Below, piece after piece: positions 1 through 5,111 of a DNA stretch of 5,717 nucleotides. The position numbers and the translations under genes are program-made. Origin of the DNA: Gammaproteobacteria bacterium (GTDB lineage Bacteria > Pseudomonadota > Gammaproteobacteria > Pseudomonadales > Litorivicinaceae); the NCBI GenBank assembly GCA_002717305.1, contig PBDH01000037.1:1-5717 (forward strand), written 5' to 3'. A model generated the notes under the pieces. That model saw only the letters and a list, made by a program, of their open reading frames with translations, was not told where the DNA came from and did not search any database. Position 1 is the stretch's first letter, and each line of letters opens with the position of its first letter.

Positions 1-15
1 ATTCACCGCCTTGAC

Positions 16-92
16 GCGCTCGTAGCTCAGCTGGATAGAGTACCTGGCTACGAACCAGGCGGTCGTAGGTTCGAATCCTACCGAGCGCGCCA
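16..92 (+). tRNA. tRNA-Arg (anticodon ACG)
   Basis: This is a complete 77-nt cloverleaf. The 7-bp acceptor stem pairs 16-22 (GCGCTCG) with 82-88 (CGAGCGC), followed by discriminator G89 and an encoded CCA at 90-92. The anticodon stem pairs 43-47 (CCTGG) with 55-59 (CCAGG) around the 7-nt loop CTACGAA, which puts anticodon ACG at 50-52. The T arm pairs 65-69 with 77-81 around the canonical TTCGAAT loop. An ACG anticodon is normally edited to ICG by TadA and reads CGU, CGC and CGA. The D-arm and variable region resemble gammaproteobacterial tRNA-Arg. No clear intrinsic terminator follows it. Confidence 0.97.
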
Positions 93-267
93 TTCTTCTT
101 AGGAACCGGATCCAGAACCATCGATACAAAAGCTGGCGCAGGCGATTGATTCCCCGAAACCTTCGGTAAATTTCAGATTACTAACCTAGGAACCCTAGCG
201 TCCTTGCCTTAGGAGCCACATCAAGCCTCACCGATACTGTAACTATCACAAGTTTTCCTATTTTTGC
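93..267. other. Intergenic region between tRNA-Arg and the amidohydrolase
   Basis: No credible gene is seen here. The stretch holds two short perfect hairpins: CCGAA/TTCGG at 154-158/162-166 and CTAGG/CCTAG at 186-190/194-198. Neither is followed by a T-tract on either strand, so neither is a convincing terminator for the tRNA or for the amidohydrolase that ends at 268. A degenerate 10-mer of the form CYTAGGARCC occurs three times on the plus strand, at 98-107, 185-194 and 208-217. Confidence 0.6.
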
Positions 268-1494
268 CTAACAATCCTCTTTGTATATCCGCCCAGCTTT
301 CATGATGAGTTTCAAGAATGTGTCGGGTGATTGCAGAACTCCTAGGTCATCCAAAGGGTTACCATCAACAGCTATGATATCTGCCAAAGCACCGATTTTG
401 ATCTCGCCCAAATCTTCAGACATCTGGAATAGCTCTGCAGCAACTATCGTTGCCGATCGAATTACGTCTATCGGCTTCTGGAAAGCACCACGCAATTCAA
501 ACTCCAACAATTGATGCTCATGCATGCTTCCTAGGAGATCCGTTCCGAACACCATTTTCACGCCTTGTTTCCAAGCATTTGGGAAGTTTTTCTTACCCTC
601 CTCAGTGACGAATGAAACCTTCTCAAGCATATCGGCGGGCATGCCTGCCTCCAACCCCATAATCGGCAGGACTTCGTGTGTAGACATGGTCGGAACGAGG
701 AAGGCATCCTTACTAATGAGGAGCTCACAGGTCTGCTGATCGATCATGTTTCCATGTTCGATCGACCTAACCCCGCAATCCAGTGCTCTTGAAATCGATT
801 TTGGAAGATATGCGTGCGCCATCACATAAATATTGGCGTTCGTGGCCTCTTCTACAGCCGCTGAAATTTCTTCTAAAGAAAATTGAGAGCTCGATATTCG
901 GTCCGTAGGGGACGCGACTCCGCCAGATGCCATAATCTTTATCTGGTTAGCGCCTTTCCGAATTTCATCTCTACACGCGTTTCGGACAGCGCTTACACCA
1001 TCACAAACTCGTCCTAGACCCGCACAACAAAGACACGATTCGAAATTCTCTCCTGGCTCTCGCATGTCGCCATGCCCACCAGTCTGGGATAGTGCTTTTC
1101 CACAAAATAAAATTCTTGGCCCAGTCAAAAATCCCTCTTCCACTGCACGAGCCAAACCAAATTCTGCGCCGCCCGCGTCCCTCACAGTGGTGAACCCCCG
1201 CATCAGCATGTTTTTTAGAATTTCGGCCGCGCGAGCAGTAGTATAATAAGGAGACCAACGCATTAATTCAGGAAAGTTTGGCGTCGCGGCCGTAACATGC
1301 ACATGAGCGTCGCAAAGCCCGGGCAATGAAACCTTCCCCTTAAGATCAATTCGTCTATGATCGTTTTTCAAGGTGACGTTTTGGTTGATATCGATGATGT
1401 GATCTCGCTCGATCACAATATCTTGTGTGTCAGTAAGTATCCCCTCTCTTACGTCCAAGATTCTTGTGTTCGCTAGAACCACTAGCTCGGTCAT
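268..1494 (-). CDS. Metal-dependent amidohydrolase, prolidase-like (COG1228 type)
   Basis: This is a 408-residue cytoplasmic hydrolase of the amidohydrolase superfamily, with no signal peptide. Counting from the ATG, the metal ligands sit in the expected order. They are the HxH pair in DAHVHV (about residues 64 and 66), the probable carboxylated lysine in IKIMASGG (186), His in MAHAY (227), His in SIEHGN (247) and Asp in GTDLLG (319). The motif TGGHGD near 139-143 and the tail ALADIIAVDGNP are typical of the group that contains Xaa-Pro dipeptidases and related binuclear zinc hydrolases. Family members cleave peptide-like or amide bonds; the exact substrate here is unknown. The frame stays open up to a TTG at 1524, but its AGGA is only 2 nt away. 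The ATG at 1494 has GGA 6 nt upstream and gives the family-typical N terminus MTELVVLANTRILD, so it is preferred. The gene is divergent from the TRAP transporter, which suggests shared control. The stop is TAG. Confidence 0.9.
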   Translation of the reverse strand: MTELVVLANTRILDVREGILTDTQDIVIERDHIIDINQNVTLKNDHRRIDLKGKVSLPGLCDAHVHVTAATPNFPELMRWSPYYTTARAAEILKNMLMRGFTTVRDAGGAEFGLARAVEEGFLTGPRILFCGKALSQTGGHGDMREPGENFESCLCCAGLGRVCDGVSAVRNACRDEIRKGANQIKIMASGGVASPTDRISSSQFSLEEISAAVEEATNANIYVMAHAYLPKSISRALDCGVRSIEHGNMIDQQTCELLISKDAFLVPTMSTHEVLPIMGLEAGMPADMLEKVSFVTEEGKKNFPNAWKQGVKMVFGTDLLGSMHEHQLLEFELRGAFQKPIDVIRSATIVAAELFQMSEDLGEIKIGALADIIAVDGNPLDDLGVLQSPDTFLKLIMKAGRIYKEDC

Positions 1495-1525
1495 GTCAGA
1501 TCCAAAAGGTTTCAAATACCTCAAT

Positions 1526-1555
1526 ATCCTACCGCGTTTCCTAGAAAGTCAGCAA
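1526..1555 (-). promoter_or_regulatory. Weak candidate promoter for the amidohydrolase
   Basis: Read on the minus strand, TTGCTG (1555-1550) is followed after 18 nt by TAGGAT (1531-1526). They match the sigma70 consensus at 3/6 and 4/6 positions. Transcription would start near 1519, downstream of the alternative TTG codon at 1524 and about 25 nt before the ATG at 1494. That agrees with the chosen start. The match is poor and is by eye only. Confidence 0.25.
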
Positions 1556-1616
1556 ACGACCATACTTGCACGGCGGCTTATTGCGGTGAATCTGCGCTTG
1601 ACTGGTCAGCATCATG

Positions 1617-1646
1617 TTGCCACTATCGTGCAGAGAGTTTTTTAAT
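1617..1646 (+). promoter_or_regulatory. Candidate sigma70 promoter for dctP
   Basis: TTGCCA (1617-1622, 5/6 match to the -35 consensus) and TTTAAT (1641-1646, 5/6 match to the -10 consensus) are separated by 18 nt. Transcription would start near 1653, giving a leader of about 50 nt before the dctP ATG. A second possible -35, TTGACT at 1598-1603, lies in a small dyad (TGAC-TG-GTCA, 1599-1608) that could be part of an operator. The region also carries the divergent promoter for the amidohydrolase. This is by eye only. Confidence 0.45.
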
Positions 1647-1686
1647 GCTTACCTTTTAATAATTTCAGCTCTGATTTAGATAGTTA

Positions 1687-1696
1687 GGAGTAGGGG
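1687..1696 (+). promoter_or_regulatory. Ribosome binding site of dctP
   Basis: A purine-rich stretch holds GGAG at 1687-1690 and AGGGG at 1692-1696. AGGGG is 8 nt from the ATG at 1705 and supports that start for dctP. Confidence 0.6.
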
Positions 1697-1704
1697 TCAT
1701 AAAA

Positions 1705-2844
1705 ATGATAACAAAACACAAATTAAAGTTGAGCGTCTGTGTAGCTGCCTTATCCAGCAGTATTTTCTCGGCCGCTGCAGTAGGAGCCACGGAATTCAAC
1801 GCGAACACCTTTTTCCCGGCTACACACCCACTTGGCAAGTTTGGTTATGTAGATTGGGCAGAGTCGTTAAAAGCGAGCTCAAACGGTGAGTTACAGCCCA
1901 AAGTCTTCACTGGAACTGTGCTACTTCCTGCGAGGGCTGGCATGTCTGGCTTGCAGGATGGTATTGCGCAAGTGGGATATCACTATTCAGGCTACACGCC
2001 GGCAGAATTACCAGTCTCGACCGCAATACAAGAACTGGGCTTTAATTACAGCGACGCACTAGTAGCGGCCGTCGCCAACACCGACTTCAATATGAACGAT
2101 AAAGAGTTGTTGGCAGAGTGGAGAAAAGCGGGAATTATTTTTGGTGGAGGCTATTCCACACCGGCATATAATCTGATGTGCAGCATGCCTGTGAGGAACC
2201 TGTCAGAAGTCAAAGGTAAACGTCTACGGACTAATGGAAATGCTCTCTCCAGATGGGCAGAGACGGTGGGCGCAGTTCCAGTAAACGTACCCTCTAGCGA
2301 AATGTACCAAGGCCTCGAAAAAGGAACACTTGATTGCGCGCTTAACGTGGCAAGTGATCTAAAATCCAGAAGCCTCTGGGACGTCGCAAAGCACACAACT
2401 ATGGTCCCATTAGGTCTCGCTTGGGCCGGCCCTATGTGGGGTTATAACAAAGATTTCTGGTCTGGGTTGTCGAGCAAGCACAAGCGCCTGATGTTTAACG
2501 AAAACGCTAAAGCGATGGCGAGACTATATGTCGGCTATGACGCATCTGTAGCAGAAGCTTTAAGCGAAGCAAAAAGCCATGGTGTGTCGGTCTATGAGCC
2601 TTCGGCGGACATGATGTCATCAATCAAGCAATTCGCTTCAGATAATATGACCAATGTGTACAGCATGGCTTCTGAAAAATATGAGATTGCTGACCCTAAA
2701 GCGCTTTTTGGTAGATTTGACGCAACAATGCAAAAGTGGGACGCCCTGTTTGCCAAAGTGGATAGGAATGACGCTGACGCTATCGCCGCTATAATACAAA
2801 AAGAACTCTTCGATAAGATAGACGTAGGCTCCTACGGATTATAA
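1705..2844 (+). CDS. dctP: TRAP transporter substrate-binding protein (DctP family)
   Basis: This is the 379-residue periplasmic receptor of a tripartite ATP-independent periplasmic transporter. It has a Sec signal peptide: basic MITKHKLK, a hydrophobic core at about 9-25, and probable cleavage after VGA at residue 28. The mature protein starts TEFNANTFFPATHPLGK, the usual first strand and loop of the family. The central region carries GKRLRTNG (171-178), whose Arg175 is at the position of the conserved arginine that binds the ligand carboxylate in characterised TRAP receptors. The family-typical MYQGLEKGTLDCALN follows at 200-214. Arg175 suggests a carboxylate ligand, but the identity cannot be read from sequence. 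Cys159 and Cys211 remain in the mature protein and could form a disulfide or be free. The gene has its own terminator and is separated by 250 nt from its membrane partners dctQ and dctM, so it is probably made in excess of them. The stop is TAA. Confidence 0.93.
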   Translation: MITKHKLKLSVCVAALSSSIFSAAAVGATEFNANTFFPATHPLGKFGYVDWAESLKASSNGELQPKVFTGTVLLPARAGMSGLQDGIAQVGYHYSGYTPAELPVSTAIQELGFNYSDALVAAVANTDFNMNDKELLAEWRKAGIIFGGGYSTPAYNLMCSMPVRNLSEVKGKRLRTNGNALSRWAETVGAVPVNVPSSEMYQGLEKGTLDCALNVASDLKSRSLWDVAKHTTMVPLGLAWAGPMWGYNKDFWSGLSSKHKRLMFNENAKAMARLYVGYDASVAEALSEAKSHGVSVYEPSADMMSSIKQFASDNMTNVYSMASEKYEIADPKALFGRFDATMQKWDALFAKVDRNDADAIAAIIQKELFDKIDVGSYGL

Positions 2845-2851
2845 CGACAAA

Positions 2852-2880
2852 CAAAAAAAGGGGCTCTGCCCCTTTTTTTG
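2852..2880 (+). terminator. Intrinsic terminator after dctP
   Basis: This is a perfect hairpin that starts 8 nt after the dctP stop. The 13-bp stem pairs 2852-2864 (C, seven A, GGGGC) with 2868-2880 (GCCCC, seven T, G) around the loop TCT. The GC core followed by seven T is a textbook Rho-independent terminator. The A-tract on the other arm means it could also work on the minus strand. It lies between dctP and dctQM, so dctQM needs either read-through or its own promoter. Confidence 0.95.
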
Positions 2881-3025
2881 ACTAAGCAAACACATCCCTT
2901 AAAACGATTCCAACATCACGGCAAATTCGGCAGTCTCCGGTCAAAAATCAATAAGTCTCCATTACCCGAGGAGCTAGATCTTTTGTTTCCAATCGTTGCC
3001 TAGCAGTCAACGTTTCTTGGTCTGT

Positions 3026-3062
3026 GTTGCTTAAAAATGCTAACGTTAAGCAGCTGCGTTAG
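3026..3062 (+). repeat. Interleaved inverted repeats upstream of dctQ
   Basis: Two dyads overlap. Dyad A pairs 3026-3034 (GTTGCTTAA) with 3046-3054 (TTAAGCAGC): nine pairs, one of them G-T. Dyad B pairs 3040-3045 (CTAACG) with 3057-3062 (CGTTAG): six perfect pairs. One arm of each lies inside the loop of the other. The 8-bp palindromes TAACGTTA (3041-3048) and GCAGCTGC (3050-3057) fall within the same stretch. The cluster ends 21 nt before the dctQ ribosome binding site. It may be an operator or a pair of alternative leader-RNA hairpins; the sequence alone does not say which. Confidence 0.5.
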
Positions 3063-3082
3063 TCTATTGAACAAGACTCATT

Positions 3083-3088
3083 GAGGGG
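3083..3088 (+). promoter_or_regulatory. Ribosome binding site deciding the TTG start of dctQ
   Basis: GAGGGG lies 6 nt upstream of TTG at 3095. An in-frame TAG at 3089-3091 excludes any longer reading frame, so this strong site fixes TTG as the first possible start. The site overlaps the stop codon of a possible 15-codon ORF (3037-3084). Confidence 0.7.
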
Positions 3089-3094
3089 TAGCGT

Positions 3095-3634
3095 TTGCTT
3101 CAAACAATTTTTGAGACTGCCGTTACAAAATTTAGCAACCTGTTGCTGGCTATTAGCCTCTGCTGCCTGATTTTAATGATGGGGCACGTCGTCTTAGACG
3201 TTTTTCTAAAATTTGCATTTAATGCGCCGTTGATCGGCACGCTCGAAACTGTGTCGTACTACTACATGGTTGGGGCAGTTTTTCTACCTCTCGGTGCGGT
3301 AGAGTTGAAAAAGGAACACGTTCACGTTGATCTTTTTATACAGTTTTTTTCGCCTCGTTTTCGGTTGGTTGCTCTGTGCAGTGCAAATCTTTTAGGAATC
3401 GTTTATTTCGGCGGGCTGTTCTACCAAACACTCCTCGATGCGATCACTTCGTTCGGTTACAAAGAGACAATAATGTCCAATTACTTGTTCTATGTTTGGC
3501 CAAGTAGATGGGCATTACCAGTCGGATTTCTGGCAATGGCGCTGGCGTTAATGCTGTCAACAACTTATTTATTTAGTAAAAGGTCAACACATTCCCCACA
3601 AGCGACAGATCCAGAGGACGACCTAGTTGAGTAG
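3095..3634 (+). CDS. dctQ: TRAP transporter small permease (DctQ family)
   Basis: This 179-residue inner-membrane protein is the small subunit of the TRAP transporter. It supports DctM and helps dock the substrate-loaded periplasmic receptor. Four membrane segments are visible at about 14-36, 49-68, 88-110 and 137-160. The family pattern is present: ELKKEHVHVDL after the second segment (70-80) and WPSRWALPVGF entering the fourth (135-145). The length is usual for DctQ. The C terminus is polar and acidic (about residues 161-179). Translation starts at TTG with GAGGGG 6 nt upstream. The end overlaps the start of dctM by 8 nt, which indicates translational coupling and equal subunit amounts. The stop is TAG. 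Confidence 0.92.
   Translation: MLQTIFETAVTKFSNLLLAISLCCLILMMGHVVLDVFLKFAFNAPLIGTLETVSYYYMVGAVFLPLGAVELKKEHVHVDLFIQFFSPRFRLVALCSANLLGIVYFGGLFYQTLLDAITSFGYKETIMSNYLFYVWPSRWALPVGFLAMALALMLSTTYLFSKRSTHSPQATDPEDDLVE
3614..3618 (+). promoter_or_regulatory. Ribosome binding site of dctM inside dctQ
   Basis: GAGGA lies 8 nt upstream of the TTG at 3627, within the last codons of dctQ. It supports the TTG over the downstream ATG at 3651, whose nearest G-rich stretch (GGGG) is only 2 nt away. Confidence 0.5.
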
Positions 3635-4937
3635 CATCACGCTCGGGGCGATGGGAGTGCTAGCCGCACTACTCCTAATCGCGCTTCGGGTACCCATCGC
3701 AGTGGCCTTGGGTTTAGTCTCATTCTTCGGCATCATGGAACTGACAAACATGCGCGCCGCTTTGGGAATAATTACTGCGGTCCCATTCAATTTCATTGGA
3801 AACTGGTCATTTACAGCCGTCCCTATGTTTCTGTTAATGGGGTACGTGTGTACTACCTCTGGAATGACTCAGGGACTTTTTAAAGCAATGAGAGTGTGCT
3901 TGTCGCGCCTTCCAGGAGGACTCGCTATTGCTAGTGTTGGTGCGTGTTCAATGTTTGCAGCGGCCTCGGGCTCGAGTGTTGCGACCGCGTCAGCAATGGC
4001 GCGTATTGCAGTACCGGAAATGCTGAGACATCGATATGACAGGGGTTTAGCGACAGGAGTCATCGCGGCATCTGGTACGTTGGGATCATTGATCCCTCCA
4101 AGCATCTTGATGGTCCTTTACGGAGTTTATGCTGAGGTCTCAATCGGAAAGCTTTTTATGGCCGGTTTCTTACCGGGACTATTATCTGCCGCCCTGTATG
4201 TCTTGATGATAGTAGCTCGTGTAAAGCTGACACCTGGCCTCGCCGGAAAGGTAGAGCAACATTTTACCGGTCAAGAAAAGTGGGACGCGATTAAAGAGGT
4301 ATGGGCTCTGCCAACCCTGATTATCTTTGTGCTTGGGGGTATCTTTGCTGGCTTTTTCACACCGACAGAAGCAGGAGCTGTTGGTGCCTTCCTCGCGACT
4401 GCTCTAGCGATCTTACGAGGAAAGTTTTCTCGACTAAAATTCATTGAGGCACTGACCGCAACAGCGCGCGGCACTGGCAGTATTTTTATAATTCTCATCG
4501 GAACTATTTTTCTCACCAAATTCCTAGCGCTGAGTGGTTTACCCGCTTGGCTCGCAAGCACCATGCTTAGCGTGAGCGACAGCGTAGTTTGGATCATAGT
4601 TTCGGTAGCTATCATCTACATTATTCTCGGCATGTTTGTGGATTCAATCGGCCTTCTTCTTTTAACACTGCCGCTTCTCCTGCCAATAGCGAACGGAGCT
4701 GAAATGAACCTCATTTGGTTCGGCATAATCCTTATCAAGCTACTTGAGATAGGTTTGGTCTCACCACCAGTCGGCTTAAACGTGTATGTTATCAAAGGCG
4801 CGGTTGGGAATAGTGTTCCACTTCAGGCAATTTTCAAGGGGGTGGGGTGGTTCATAGTAATGGATATAGTAGCTTTATTGCTGATCATCTCATTCCCTGA
4901 ACTATCGTTGTATCTGCCGTCGATAATGGACATTTGA
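3627..4937 (+). CDS. dctM: TRAP transporter large permease (DctM family)
   Basis: This 436-residue multi-spanning inner-membrane protein is the ion-coupled translocation subunit of the TRAP transporter (in characterised members, Na+ driven). It is hydrophobic nearly throughout and of normal family length. Family blocks appear in order: AAASGSSVATASAMARIAVP (110-129), GVIAASGTLGSLIPPSI (144-160), FFTPTEAGAVGAF (243-255), GMFVDSIGLLLLTLP (335-349) and EIGLVSPPVGLNVYVIKG (374-391). The repeated Gly/Ser/Pro-rich re-entrant segments are those expected to form the substrate and sodium sites. The start is TTG with GAGGA 8 nt upstream; an ATG at 3651 (residue 9) is the alternative, but it would leave a shorter first membrane segment. 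It overlaps dctQ by 8 nt. No strong terminator follows the TGA stop; only the inverted repeat at 5031-5060 lies downstream. Confidence 0.95.
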   Translation: MSSITLGAMGVLAALLLIALRVPIAVALGLVSFFGIMELTNMRAALGIITAVPFNFIGNWSFTAVPMFLLMGYVCTTSGMTQGLFKAMRVCLSRLPGGLAIASVGACSMFAAASGSSVATASAMARIAVPEMLRHRYDRGLATGVIAASGTLGSLIPPSILMVLYGVYAEVSIGKLFMAGFLPGLLSAALYVLMIVARVKLTPGLAGKVEQHFTGQEKWDAIKEVWALPTLIIFVLGGIFAGFFTPTEAGAVGAFLATALAILRGKFSRLKFIEALTATARGTGSIFIILIGTIFLTKFLALSGLPAWLASTMLSVSDSVVWIIVSVAIIYIILGMFVDSIGLLLLTLPLLLPIANGAEMNLIWFGIILIKLLEIGLVSPPVGLNVYVIKGAVGNSVPLQAIFKGVGWFIVMDIVALLLIISFPELSLYLPSIMDI

Positions 4938-5030
4938 ATTCTCTTTCGACGTTATCGTTGAACACCTTTATTTGCCCTCATAACTTCTCTACGAACATCC
5001 TCTCACCGCTTTCTATCTCATCTCAGTCCA

Positions 5031-5060
5031 TGAATCTAAAATGAAAAAAAATTAGATTCA
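5031..5060. repeat. 9-bp perfect inverted repeat between convergent genes
   Basis: TGAATCTAA (5031-5039) is the exact reverse complement of TTAGATTCA (5052-5060), with a 12-nt A-rich loop between them. It sits between the ends of dctM and the dehydrogenase gene, where a shared terminator would be expected. The stem is AT-rich and no T-tract follows on either strand, so it is at best a weak hairpin. An operator is unlikely because no gene starts here. Confidence 0.6.
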
Positions 5061-5111
5061 CGTCATTGAGTCTGTGCGGACCGACCAAGACTACCCCAAG
5101 AAAATTCTTGA

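Noticed and set aside
154..198. Small hairpins CCGAA/TTCGG and CTAGG/CCTAG as terminators
   Set aside because: The stems are only 5 bp and no T-tract follows on either strand.
281..739. Two plus-strand frames (281-514 and 524-739) antisense to the amidohydrolase
   Set aside because: They are antisense shadows with no family resemblance, and the opposite strand is well explained by the amidohydrolase.
1001..1258. 85-codon minus-strand frame within the amidohydrolase gene
   Set aside because: It overlaps the conserved metal-site region of the amidohydrolase in another frame and has no recognisable content.
1495..1524. TTG at 1524 as the amidohydrolase start
   Set aside because: AGGA is only 2 nt from this TTG, and the extra ten residues precede the family-typical N terminus. 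The ATG at 1494 fits better.
1732..1743. LSVC near the dctP N terminus as a lipoprotein signal
   Set aside because: Residue -1 is Val rather than Gly, Ala or Ser, and the Cys is within the hydrophobic core of an ordinary signal peptide that ends at VGA.
4271..4615. 114-codon open frame on the minus strand inside dctM
   Set aside because: It is a shadow of the dctM reading frame. Its product resembles no family I recognise, while the sense strand carries clear DctM motifs.
5097..5110. CAAGAA-AA-TTCTTG dyad before the dehydrogenase stop
   Set aside because: A 6-bp AT-rich dyad with a 2-nt centre is likely by chance and cannot form a normal hairpin loop.
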